DNA of 13,023 nucleotides from an uncultured Clostridia bacterium (GTDB lineage Bacteria; Bacillota; Clostridia; TANB77; CAG-508). Of this stretch, positions 1 to 7,236 are shown one piece after another. Location: contig CAKPLT010000023.1 in assembly GCA_934167755.1 (NCBI GenBank), positions 1 through 13,023 of the forward strand. The letters run 5' to 3'. Within the stretch, counting starts at the first letter, position 1. Every line of letters begins with the position of its first letter. The position numbers and the translations under genes are program-made. The notes under the pieces were generated by a model. The model searched no databases. It was not told the origin of the DNA and worked only from the letters and a program-made list of their open reading frames with translations.

Positions 1-100
1 AAACATTAAATTGTACTAAAAAAGCTGAGGCAGAAAACTTTTAAAGTTTTCCACCCCAACTATTGACATAGAGCCTAAACTACACCGATTTGCTCAATCA

Positions 101-535
101 CTATGCTTTTGCTCTGTACAACCTCACAGTTGAAACATGATAACCTTTGTCAAATACTATTGATGTGAAACTGTTTTTAAAAAAATCATTCTTTGCTTGA
201 GGACTTTCGATAATTTCAAAAGCTTTGACCCAAGGAAGGATAATATCATCTATCTGGGCAAGAACTTCGCTGATACTTGGCTTGAAAAAACCATAGTATC
301 CATAACTGTGTAAACAAACGAACTCAGCATTTTCTATAATTTCAAGTTCGTCTTCATCAACTTCTTCTCTCACATCCTCATCTCTATTAAATAAATAACT
401 CCTATTACTAAGTTCTTCGAGAGTATACTCTCGAAAATAGTGAAGCTTGCCATCTACATTGACAACAGGCTTAATTTGTTTGTACCGTTTCATCATCTCT
501 TCACTAGAAATTTCAGGGATTGATACATTAAACAT
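101..535 (-). CDS. hypothetical protein, 144 aa
   Basis: I do not recognise a named family with confidence. The ATG at 535 follows a full Shine-Dalgarno (AAGGAGGT, 549-542) at normal spacing, and a near-consensus promoter lies upstream, so the gene is very probably expressed. The product looks soluble: there is no signal peptide or membrane segment. It has an acidic middle stretch (around residues 51-67, rich in Asp/Glu) followed by an aromatic patch (HSYGYYGFFKP, about 76-86). From memory it resembles short conserved proteins carried on integrative elements of Clostridia, but this is unverified. Base composition here looks somewhat less AT-rich than in the neighbouring operon, which would fit acquisition. 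It is a single-gene unit behind its own promoter. Confidence 0.75.
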   Translation of the reverse strand: MFNVSIPEISSEEMMKRYKQIKPVVNVDGKLHYFREYTLEELSNRSYLFNRDEDVREEVDEDELEIIENAEFVCLHSYGYYGFFKPSISEVLAQIDDIILPWVKAFEIIESPQAKNDFFKNSFTSIVFDKGYHVSTVRLYRAKA

Positions 536-556
536 TGTGATACCTCCTTAAATTTT

Positions 557-579
557 CTTGGAGGTTAGAAACCTCCAAG
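557..579 (-). promoter_or_regulatory. leader hairpin made of SD and anti-SD arms
   Basis: A perfect 10-bp inverted repeat (CTTGGAGGTT, three-base loop, AACCTCCAAG in transcript sense) lies in the leader of the 144-aa gene, ending about 8 bases before the true Shine-Dalgarno (549-542). The first arm contains GGAGGT, a decoy ribosome binding sequence. The second arm contains ACCTCC, which could instead pair with the real Shine-Dalgarno. The pairing is seen directly; a regulatory role is inferred. Confidence 0.5.
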
Positions 580-618
580 TTGTTGATTTATTGGTTTCTA
601 AACAATACTGACATTTGT

Positions 619-647
619 ATTTTACTACTTTTTACATAAAATGTCAA
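619..647 (-). promoter_or_regulatory. sigma-A type promoter of the 144-aa gene
   Basis: On the minus strand a perfect TTGACA (647-642) is followed after 17 bases by TAAAAT (624-619). Transcription would start near 611, giving a leader of about 75 bases that contains the hairpin at 557-579. Confidence 0.75.
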
Positions 648-727
648 CATTTTTAATATTTCTTAAAACTTACTCAAAGCCGCTATAGTATAAATGTATT
701 AAGCGGTTCTCAAGAAACTTTGAATGG

Positions 728-763
728 AAAAAAGTGAAAACTTAATGTAGTTTTCACTTTTTT
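728..763 (-). terminator. rho-independent terminator after the 109-aa gene (bidirectional shape)
   Basis: There is a perfect 14-bp stem (728-741 with 750-763), core GTGAAAAC/GTTTTCAC, with an 8-base loop and runs of six A/T at the outer ends, so it can act on either strand. It lies 21 bases beyond the stop codon of the minus-strand gene ending at 785, its most likely user. Confidence 0.8.
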
Positions 764-784
764 GAGTGCATTCTTTGTTATTAA

Positions 785-1114
785 TTATCTAAAAGAATAG
801 CTCATACCTTCCATATAGAATTGTATTTTTCCTTTAGTTGCATCTTTGTAAAATTTTTCAAATAGTTTTTCAGTCATTTTAGTTCTTCCATAGTAGTTCA
901 AAATATCATTTTTCATATTAAAAGTATTTTTTCCAGTTGAATTTTCTAATTCAACATTTATTCTACAAGGTCTACTTAAAATCCAATAGCCATCCCTTTC
1001 TTCTACTACCCTGTATCCTTTGCCTATATACTTTTTTATCTCTGTCCGATTTCCTTGAATACTTGTATTACTTGATTCTACATATTTAGCATTTTTAAAA
1101 ATAGCCTTTTCCAT
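785..1114 (-). CDS. hypothetical protein, 109 aa
   Basis: The family is not recognised. The ATG at 1114 has a strong Shine-Dalgarno (AAAGGAGG) about 9 bases upstream. A good promoter lies at 1174-1146 and a strong terminator follows the stop codon, so this is a complete single-gene transcription unit. The product is small, basic and soluble, with no signal peptide or transmembrane segment. A central GYRVVEERDGYWILSRPC stretch (about residues 33-50) looks like a beta-rich core, and the C-terminal half is more helical (about 70-95). The sequence gives no hint of function. Confidence 0.75.
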   Translation of the reverse strand: MEKAIFKNAKYVESSNTSIQGNRTEIKKYIGKGYRVVEERDGYWILSRPCRINVELENSTGKNTFNMKNDILNYYGRTKMTEKLFEKFYKDATKGKIQFYMEGMSYSFR

Positions 1115-1145
1115 ATGAAAGTCCTCCTTTATATTTTATGTTACC

Positions 1146-1174
1146 ACTATATCACTATTTTTATCAATTGTAAA
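1146..1174 (-). promoter_or_regulatory. sigma-A type promoter of the 109-aa gene
   Basis: On the minus strand TTTACA (1174-1169) is followed after 17 bases by TATAGT (1151-1146), about 30 bases upstream of the ATG. The repeat copy at 1190-1220 lies just upstream. Confidence 0.7.
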
Positions 1175-1189
1175 GATATTTTGTGATTT

Positions 1190-1220
1190 GGGTCATTGAG
1201 GACCGGGTACATAATTGCCC
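1190..1220. repeat. REP-like repeat, single copy (family 1)
   Basis: The core GGACCGGGTACATAATT (1200-1216) matches the core of the tandem pair at 5142-5219. A small hairpin can form (GGTC 1191-1194 with GACC 1201-1204), and GGG/CCC brackets the segment. It begins at the stop codon of the 351-aa gene and occupies the junction before the next promoter. No T-run follows, so it is not a standard terminator. Confidence 0.6.
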
Positions 1221-2275
1221 TAAATTTCTTTTTTATACTTTTTAAATTCTTGTAAATTCTCTTTTGTATATCCCTTTAAGCAATCTGCAGGAGCCTTTTC
1301 ACATATTTTGTTAAATATCTCTAAAAATTCATCTGTTGTTTTTCCTTTTATTTCTACACATCCCATCTGTGTTTTTCCATCTTTCAAATGTACAATTATG
1401 CTAGATGAAACAATCAAAACACCATAATATTTTACATTATGAATATGCACCCATTTTACATCATCATAATTAAAAATAGGACCATTTGTACTTTTTAAAT
1501 CTACCAAAAAATTTTTTGTTAATATTATTTTATCCTTATAATGTTTTTCTTCAACACAATCATCTAATTGATGTATCAATTCTTCTCTATATCCATTTTC
1601 ATTAATATATTTTTGCACTTTATGTTTAGCAATTTTAACTATAATTTGCACTATAAATATTACCATTATTCCAATCACACCAAGTATCATAAATGCATCT
1701 TCTGTATTTGTATCTATTGGTGTCCTTCTAACATTTAGCAAAACACTTCCAAAGTTTGCATCAAAATTTTCTATGCTAATCTTGTTTTCTTCTTCTAATC
1801 CTTCATTATAATAATCCACAAGCAATTGTTTTAATTGTTCAGAAACTTTTTCTGTCATCCCATATATTTTTACTGATTCTGGTGCAACTGCATTTTCATC
1901 AGTTGAATATGTGTATTCTTGTATTTGTTTTAATTTTTCGATTGTTTCAAAATTCAAGTCTACAACATACCAGTATCCATTATTTATTGCTATATAATAT
2001 CTGTCATTTGTTGAATTTTCCTTATTATCAGTGTCCCCATATATCGCAACCTCATCTGTTAATCCCTGTACATCTAAATATGCATATTGATTTTCCTCTA
2101 CCCCTATTGCTCCATTAGTTGCTAAATTGATTGCTTCTGGTATTTGTTGTTGTTCTTTATTGTCCATTAATATACTTGATATTATTATTATCGTTGCACA
2201 TATTATGTATCCTATCCATATACCAATCGGTGTTTTTTTTGCTTTTTTTAATATATCTTCTCCCTTTATTTCCAT
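1220..2275 (-). CDS. two-pass membrane protein of unknown family, 351 aa
   Basis: Two hydrophobic helices are visible, at about residues 17-37 and 195-215. Between them is a roughly 155-residue acidic domain, probably outside the cell, and a C-terminal domain of about 135 residues (221-351), probably cytoplasmic. The C-terminal domain alternates short strands (KIILTKNFLVDL, VKWVHIHNV, IIVHLKDGKT) and ends in a helix, reminiscent of PH-like folds seen in membrane proteins of unknown function; that comparison is a guess. The ATG at 2275 is the only sensible start, because an in-frame TAA lies three codons upstream. Its Shine-Dalgarno is 37 bases away across a hairpin (separate entry). It is the last gene of the queA operon, 59 bases after the DUF4321 gene with no terminator between. 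No catalytic motif was found. Confidence 0.8.
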   Translation of the reverse strand: MEIKGEDILKKAKKTPIGIWIGYIICATIIIISSILMDNKEQQQIPEAINLATNGAIGVEENQYAYLDVQGLTDEVAIYGDTDNKENSTNDRYYIAINNGYWYVVDLNFETIEKLKQIQEYTYSTDENAVAPESVKIYGMTEKVSEQLKQLLVDYYNEGLEEENKISIENFDANFGSVLLNVRRTPIDTNTEDAFMILGVIGIMVIFIVQIIVKIAKHKVQKYINENGYREELIHQLDDCVEEKHYKDKIILTKNFLVDLKSTNGPIFNYDDVKWVHIHNVKYYGVLIVSSSIIVHLKDGKTQMGCVEIKGKTTDEFLEIFNKICEKAPADCLKGYTKENLQEFKKYKKEI

Positions 2276-2282
2276 ACTTTTT

Positions 2283-2320
2283 TAATCAATTTTATATAAC
2301 TATTGATTAGTTCCTCCTTT
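2283..2320 (-). promoter_or_regulatory. distant Shine-Dalgarno with intervening hairpin
   Basis: In transcript sense AAAGGAGG (2320-2313) is followed by AAC, an 8-bp stem TAATCAAT/ATTGATTA (2309-2302 with 2290-2283, loop 11 bases), then AAAAAGT and the ATG at 2275. Linear spacing is 37 bases, too far for normal initiation. If the hairpin forms, the effective spacing falls to about 10 bases. No closer Shine-Dalgarno is visible. Confidence 0.55.
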
Positions 2321-2334
2321 TACATTTTTATTTA

Positions 2335-2589
2335 TTAATATATTTTTTTGTAAAGAAATATTGCTATTGCTAATCCAATTATACTTGCAATATTTATGTT
2401 TAATGCAAATGCAAATGTTAAGCTTAATACATTCATATTTAGTACAAGTGGCTCATTTATTCCAAAACTTTGTCCATATGATAGCCAACTAAGCCATTCT
2501 ACCTGTGATGCAACTTCTCCCAATAAGCCTCCTATTACTAATCCTGCAAATATAAATAGTATTGCAATCCATGCGTTTTTGCCTTTCAT
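2335..2589 (-). CDS. DUF4321 family membrane protein, 84 aa
   Basis: The product has two hydrophobic segments, about residues 7-27 and 58-80, the first rich in glycine (GLVIGGLLGE). The conserved middle LSYGQSFGINEPLVLNMNVLSLTF and the ending NINIASIIGLAIAIFLYKKIY match what I know of DUF4321, a small integral membrane family of Clostridia with no known function. Length is typical. The ATG at 2589 has AAAGGAGG 8 bases upstream. It begins 28 bases after the WG-repeat gene and is clearly co-transcribed with it. The family assignment is from recall, not a search. Confidence 0.8.
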   Translation of the reverse strand: MKGKNAWIAILFIFAGLVIGGLLGEVASQVEWLSWLSYGQSFGINEPLVLNMNVLSLTFAFALNINIASIIGLAIAIFLYKKIY

Positions 2590-2617
2590 GTTATTTTCCT
2601 CCTTTGTTTTTTTCGTT

Positions 2618-3949
2618 TTATCTTCCGATACTTGTTAACCATTCTTCTATGTCAATTACTTTTTCATTATTACCATAAGTCATGTAGTATTTATTTTCTC
2701 CTGTTTCTGAATTGTATTTTATGTATACAGAATTTAATACATAAGTAGGTATTAGTTGTTCTCCACTTGATGTAATTAAATTATAGTGTTTGTCTTTTTC
2801 AACCACAATGATTTTATAACTTGGCATTACTACTGCTGGATAAAGATTTGATTCTTTTACATTATTACATCCTATATTTGAAAATTCAAAATCTTTTATT
2901 TTTTCTCCTTTTATGTTGAATAATCCCCATATGCCTTCACTATTTTTTATTGGTATTATTTCATCTAACAAAACATATTGATTTTCAATTCCATTTTGCT
3001 GATATTTTGTTGCATCTATCCCTATTTGCGCATATGCTGGTTCAATTATTGTTTTTCCATTTTTGTCTATTACTCCATATAAATTATTTTTCTTTACTAA
3101 ATATAATCCATTTTGATTATCCATAATTTTTATTTCATCATATGTCATTCTTACTTTTGTTGATGCGTCTTTTCCTACAATTCCGTATTTTCCATTACTT
3201 TTTACTAAAAAATCTGATGTTGCAGGTAAATACTTAATTTCTTCATATTTTGTTTCTAATACTGGTTGCCCTGTGCTTGCTGTTATAACACCATATTGCT
3301 TGTCCTTAATTATTACAATCATATCTTGAAAGATTGCTTTTTTATCTGAAAACTCTTCTGAGACTTGTTCTGTTTCATTTTTTTCTGTTATCCCTAAATT
3401 TCCTGCATATAAATTATTCAAATATTCCATTGTATATATATTTATTTTATTTTTTTGCAAATCTTTTTCAAATAAAACATTAAATGCTTGCTCTATTCCT
3501 TCTGTTGTTGTATACAATTCTCCATCTTTTTCGATCACATTTTCATCTATTTTGATGTATTCGTAATCAGAGTCTCCTCTTGTCTTTACTAATATGTTTG
3601 AATCTTTTGTGAACATTGCAATTTCATATTCATTTTTTACATAGCATTTATTTTCATCTTCTGATTTTACTGTATAGTCTCCCCTATAATCCTCATAATT
3701 AAAGTATTTTGCAATTGCTCTTATCGGTATATATAGTTTTTGACCATTGTCATCATTTGTAATATATAATATTTTTTCTATATCATTGTTTTTTTGACCA
3801 TCCATTTTTATTGATAGTACTGTGCTTTGCAAATATACTATTGCAACAATTATTGCTATTATTAAAAATATTAATATCCCAATTGAAATTCCTATAATTT
3901 TAGGTGCTTTCGATTTTTTCTTATTATCAACTTCTTCATACAATTCCAT
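2618..3949 (-). CDS. membrane-anchored WG-repeat protein with a copper-amine-oxidase-like N-terminal domain
   Basis: The 443 residues show a short basic cytoplasmic N-terminus and one membrane helix (about 18-40), so the rest should lie outside the membrane. Residues about 46-175 resemble the stalk-like copper amine oxidase N-terminal domain: YIPIRAIAKYFNYE at 73-86 and a second related half, ELYTTTEGIEQAF..., around 144-173. This domain is common in surface proteins of Clostridia and carries no copper enzyme activity. Five WG-like repeats follow, starting near 219 (YGVITASTG), 255 (YGIVGKD), 291 (YGVIDKNGKTIIEPAY), 341 (WGLFNIKGEKI) and 389 (YNLITSSGEQL); they probably form a beta structure for binding. 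It starts 30 bases after tgt stops. Only a weak purine-rich ribosome site (GAGAGGAATGGGG) precedes the ATG. The ligand is unknown. Confidence 0.8.
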   Translation of the reverse strand: MELYEEVDNKKKSKAPKIIGISIGILIFLIIAIIVAIVYLQSTVLSIKMDGQKNNDIEKILYITNDDNGQKLYIPIRAIAKYFNYEDYRGDYTVKSEDENKCYVKNEYEIAMFTKDSNILVKTRGDSDYEYIKIDENVIEKDGELYTTTEGIEQAFNVLFEKDLQKNKINIYTMEYLNNLYAGNLGITEKNETEQVSEEFSDKKAIFQDMIVIIKDKQYGVITASTGQPVLETKYEEIKYLPATSDFLVKSNGKYGIVGKDASTKVRMTYDEIKIMDNQNGLYLVKKNNLYGVIDKNGKTIIEPAYAQIGIDATKYQQNGIENQYVLLDEIIPIKNSEGIWGLFNIKGEKIKDFEFSNIGCNNVKESNLYPAVVMPSYKIIVVEKDKHYNLITSSGEQLIPTYVLNSVYIKYNSETGENKYYMTYGNNEKVIDIEEWLTSIGR

Positions 3950-3979
3950 ATTAACCCCATTCCTCTCTATGGCTCAAGC

Positions 3980-5107
<1,128 letters not shown>

Positions 5108-5141
5108 TTTTTCAACTCACTTTCTATTTTTTGAAATTTAA

Positions 5142-5219
5142 TACTAGGTAATTAGGGACCGGGTACGTAATTTCCCGGACATTTGGTACCAGGTAATTAG
5201 GGACCGGGTACATAATTTC
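5142..5219. repeat. tandem pair of REP-like repeats (family 1) between queA and tgt
   Basis: Two direct copies, 5142-5174 and 5187-5219, are offset by 45 bases and differ at only two positions over 33 bases (5145/5190 and 5167/5212). Each has the form TAC(T/C)AGGTAATTAGGGACC followed by GGGTAC(G/A)TAATTTC. CCGGG (5159-5163) can pair with CCCGG (5174-5178), and GGTAC (5162-5166 or 5207-5211) can pair with GTACC (5186-5190), so the unit is hairpin-rich. The core recurs at 1200-1216. It splits an operon junction but carries no T-run terminator. Confidence 0.75.
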
Positions 5220-5225
5220 ACATTT

Positions 5226-6251
5226 TTATTTTATGAACATTGCATCTCCAAAGCTAAAAAATTTGTATCTTTCTTTTACAGCTTCATTATATGCTCTCAT
5301 TATATATTCTTTTCCTGCTAATGCTGATACTAGCATTAGTAATGTTGATTCTGGTAAATGAAAATTTGTTATTAATCCATCTATGCATTTAAATTTGTAT
5401 CCTGGATATATAAAAATTTTTGTGTCTCCTTCTGTTGGTTCTACTAGTCCATTTTTTTCAGATCCAATTGTTTCTAACACTCTACATGAAGTTGTGCCTA
5501 CTGCAATTACTTTTTTTCCTTGCTTTTTGGTTTCGTTTATTTTGTCTGCATCTTCTTGTTTTATATAAAAATGTTCTGAGTGCATATTATGTTCTTCTAT
5601 ATTTTCTACTTTTACAGGTCTAAATGTTCCTATTCCAACATGAAGTGTAACATTTGCTATTTTTACACCTTTATCTTCTAATTTTTTTAATAATTCATCT
5701 GTAAAGTGTAATCCTGCTGTTGGTGCTGCTGCTGAACCTTCATATTTTGCATATACTGTTTGATATCTGTCATTTTCCTTTAATTCCTCATGTATATATG
5801 GTGGTAATGGCATTAATCCTATTTGATCTAAAATCTCATTAAATATGCCTTGATATTTAAATTGTACTTTTCTTGTTCCTCCAGGCATTATATCTAGTAT
5901 TTCCGCTTCTAATAATCCATCTCCAAATATTACTTTTGTCCCTATATGTAGTTTGTTTCCTGGTCTTACAATGCTTTCCCATATATCTCCTTCAATTCTA
6001 TTTAATAATAAAAATTCAACATTTGCTCCTGTTTCTTTTTTTCCATATAATCTTGCTGGTAGCACTTTTGTGTTATTTCTTACTAAACAGTCTCCTGGCT
6101 CTAAATAGTCTATTATGTCTTTAAATACTCTATGCTCTATTGTTTGCTTTTTTCTATCTAATACCATTAATCTTGATTCATCTCTTTTTTCTATTGGTAT
6201 TTGTGCTATTAATTCTTCTGGTAATTCATAATTAAATTCTGATACTTTCAC
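5226..6251 (-). CDS. queA: S-adenosylmethionine:tRNA ribosyltransferase-isomerase
   Basis: QueA transfers and isomerises the ribosyl group of S-adenosylmethionine onto preQ1 in tRNA, making epoxyqueuosine after Tgt has acted. Family signatures (341-aa numbering) are the N-terminal KVSEFNYELPEELIAQ, VRNNTKVLPARL (57-68), AAPTAGLHFT (175-184), GIGTFRPV (206-213), AVGTTSCRVLE (250-260) and TNFHLPESTLLMLVSAL (295-311). Length is normal. The start is uncertain. GTG at 6251 gives the family-typical MKVSEF beginning but has AGGAG 19 bases upstream. An in-frame TTG at 6269 would add six residues but sits only one base from that AGGAG. There is no ATG. It is the first gene of the operon, behind a strong promoter at 6353-6325. 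Confidence 0.95.
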   Translation of the reverse strand: MKVSEFNYELPEELIAQIPIEKRDESRLMVLDRKKQTIEHRVFKDIIDYLEPGDCLVRNNTKVLPARLYGKKETGANVEFLLLNRIEGDIWESIVRPGNKLHIGTKVIFGDGLLEAEILDIMPGGTRKVQFKYQGIFNEILDQIGLMPLPPYIHEELKENDRYQTVYAKYEGSAAAPTAGLHFTDELLKKLEDKGVKIANVTLHVGIGTFRPVKVENIEEHNMHSEHFYIKQEDADKINETKKQGKKVIAVGTTSCRVLETIGSEKNGLVEPTEGDTKIFIYPGYKFKCIDGLITNFHLPESTLLMLVSALAGKEYIMRAYNEAVKERYKFFSFGDAMFIK

Positions 6252-6261
6252 TTTTTTATTT

Positions 6262-6295
6262 GCTAGCAATCTCCTATTTTATTTGATTTGCTAAC
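6262..6295 (-). promoter_or_regulatory. hairpin presenting the queA ribosome site in its loop
   Basis: In transcript sense GTTAGCAA (6295-6288) pairs with TTGCTAGC (6269-6262): eight pairs, one of them G-U. The 18-base loop contains the only Shine-Dalgarno, AGGAG (6275-6271). The 3' arm covers the alternative TTG start, leaving GTG 6251 about 10 bases beyond the stem. Pairing is seen; function is inferred. Confidence 0.4.
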
Positions 6296-6324
6296 TTTTC
6301 TCCCTTCTTTATTTTTACTTATAT

Positions 6325-6353
6325 ATTGTACTATTTTTCCAATGATTTTTCAA
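6325..6353 (-). promoter_or_regulatory. sigma-A type promoter of the queA operon
   Basis: TTGAAA (6353-6348) is followed after 17 bases by TACAAT (6330-6325) on the minus strand, giving a start near 6318 and a leader of about 65 bases to the GTG. It should drive queA-tgt-WG repeat gene-DUF4321-351-aa gene, since no internal terminator is seen. Confidence 0.75.
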
Positions 6354-6360
6354 GTTTTAT

Positions 6361-6403
6361 AGAACAAATAAGAAAAATTTCAAATTTTTCTTTAGTTTGT
6401 TCT
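6361..6403. repeat. large imperfect palindrome upstream of the queA promoter
   Basis: Outer arms AGAACAAA/TTTGTTCT (6361-6368, 6396-6403) enclose inner arms of 11 bases (6370-6380, 6382-6392) separated by one base. No T-run follows on either strand, so it is not a typical terminator. Lying just upstream of the -35 box at 6353, it could be a protein-binding site or part of a structured element. Confidence 0.5.
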
Positions 6404-6409
6404 AGCACG

Positions 6410-6464
6410 ATTTGAGTTTCTGAGCAAAGCTATTAAGTCTCAAATGGCTGGCGATTGTAGCTTT
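6410..6464. other. possible H-type pseudoknot in non-coding DNA
   Basis: ATTTGAG (6410-6416) pairs with CTCAAAT (6439-6445). AAAGCTA in its loop (6426-6432) pairs with TAGCTTT (6458-6464) beyond the stem, which is pseudoknot topology on either strand. Both helices are 7 bp and perfect. An adjacent imperfect repeat (TATATGCTAG 6467-6476 with CTAGTATATA 6495-6504) adds structure. The stretch 6252-6575 has no gene beyond these elements, a promoter and a terminator. Confidence 0.35.
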
Positions 6465-6502
6465 TTATATGCTAGTAAAGTAGAACTTTCCTAGTCTAGT
6501 AT

Positions 6503-6546
6503 ATAAAAAAATAATATCTAGTTCCTTTTTGAACTAAATATTATTT
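6503..6546 (-). terminator. rho-independent terminator of the coiled-coil gene
   Basis: A 16-position stem with one mismatch (6509-6524 with 6531-6546, core TAGTTC/GAACTA), a 6-base loop, and a run of T residues in the minus-strand transcript at the stem's 3' end. It lies about 30 bases after the stop codon of the gene ending at 6576. Confidence 0.85.
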
Positions 6547-6550
6547 GATT

Positions 6551-6571
6551 TTAGGTGTACTTCTATTTTTT
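6551..6571 (+). repeat. inverted repeat, left copy, bracketing the coiled-coil gene
   Basis: TTAGGTGTACTTCTATTTTT on the plus strand is matched in inverted orientation by CTAAGGTGTACTTATTTTTG (7123-7104). The shared core is GGTGTACTT followed by an AT-rich stretch. The copy lies 5 bases beyond the stop codon of the coiled-coil gene. Confidence 0.5.
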
Positions 6572-6575
6572 CTCA

Positions 6576-7007
6576 TTACATTTTTAATATTTTTTTCATT
6601 TTATCTACATTAGGATCCCCTATTTTCTTTGATATTACAATATCGTATTTTATGAATACATCCATAATTTCTTGATGGTCATTTTTTCTATTAATTTCAT
6701 ATTGAATCCACCTTTTTTCATTTATTTTCCAGCGTTTCTCATTTTCTTCCCAACGCTTTTCATTTTGCTCCCAGCGCTTGTCATTCTCTTCCCAACGCTT
6801 TTCATTTTGCTCCCAGCGCTTGTCGTTTTCTTCCCACTTTTTCTTATTTTCATCCCAGCGTCTTAAATTTTCTTGCCAGTGTTCATTTTCAATCTCTCTA
6901 CTCTTTTTTATCTCTAATCTTAACTCATTAAAAGATGCGGCAGTTTGTACTTGAAAATTATTTAATGTTTGTAGTATTTGTATTAACATTTCGTTAGTAT
7001 CTACCAT
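6576..7007 (-). CDS. coiled-coil protein with tryptophan heptad repeats, 143 aa
   Basis: Residues about 44-100 carry a tryptophan every seven residues (W44, 51, 58, 65, 72, 79, 86, 93, 100) in units like EENDKRWEQNEKRW, giving a highly charged predicted coiled coil. The N-terminus (MVDTNEMLIQILQTLNNF) is a short amphipathic helix, and the last 40 residues are unrelated to the repeat. Similar RW-EN heptads occur N-terminally in larger proteins with a nuclease-like C-terminal domain; no such domain is present here, so this may be a stand-alone or shortened relative. I chose ATG 7007, 12 bases from AAGGAGG (7026-7020), because the longer TTG start at 7019 directly abuts that site. Function is unknown. 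Confidence 0.75.
   Translation of the reverse strand: MVDTNEMLIQILQTLNNFQVQTAASFNELRLEIKKSREIENEHWQENLRRWDENKKKWEENDKRWEQNEKRWEENDKRWEQNEKRWEENEKRWKINEKRWIQYEINRKNDHQEIMDVFIKYDIVISKKIGDPNVDKMKKILKM
6746..6829. repeat. two tandem 42-bp units inside the coiled-coil gene
   Basis: Units 6746-6787 and 6788-6829 match at 40 of 42 positions. Each encodes two heptads, so copy-number change keeps the frame and the coiled-coil register. Related, more diverged 21-bp units flank them on both sides. Near identity at DNA level suggests recent duplication. Confidence 0.8.
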
Positions 7008-7103
7008 ATAATTAATCAACCTCCTTGAATTTTATCGAAATTTAATAATTGTCTAAAAGATTTAAATTTTTTTATATTTGAATTAAATCCTCTTCTGAAA
7101 TAA

Positions 7104-7123
7104 CAAAAATAAGTACACCTTAG
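7104..7123 (-). repeat. inverted repeat, right copy, bracketing the coiled-coil gene
   Basis: On the minus strand CTAAGGTGTACTTATTTTTG is the inverted partner of 6551-6571. The pair spans about 570 bases and encloses only the coiled-coil gene. No clear target duplication or transposase is seen. Confidence 0.5.
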
Positions 7124-7140
7124 GATAATATATGCTATAT

Positions 7141-7177
7141 GAAAAAATAGAAGCATATACTAATAATATGCTCCTAT
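7141..7177 (-). terminator. rho-independent terminator of ileS
   Basis: The stem is ATAG+AGCATAT (7147-7150, 7152-7158) with ATATGCT+CTAT (7166-7172, 7174-7177), with one mismatch and a 7-base loop. A T-run follows immediately in the minus-strand transcript (7146-7142). It lies about 60 bases after the ileS stop codon. Confidence 0.8.
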
Positions 7178-7236
7178 TATATATTCTCATTTTTCTATTG
7201 TCAAGAACTTTTAATCGACAAATTCTGACATTCGTT

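Noticed and set aside
33..51. Palindrome GAAAACTTT/AAAGTTTTC downstream of the 144-aa gene
   Set aside because: The loop is essentially one base and no T-run follows at the right place in the minus transcript, so a terminator is not supported.
63..91. Plus-strand TTGACA that could be a -35 box
   Set aside because: There is no -10 like sequence 16-18 bases downstream, and it lies at the 3' end of a minus-strand unit with no plus-strand gene after it.
5142..5219. CRISPR array or terminator reading of the repeat pair between queA and tgt
   Set aside because: There are only two copies with a 12-base spacer, the copies contain internal pairing, and no T-run follows; a REP-like element fits better.
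6262..6318. preQ1 riboswitch in the queA leader
   Set aside because: The short C-rich loop and the downstream A-rich pseudoknot partner of the preQ1 class I consensus are not present; only a simple hairpin is seen.
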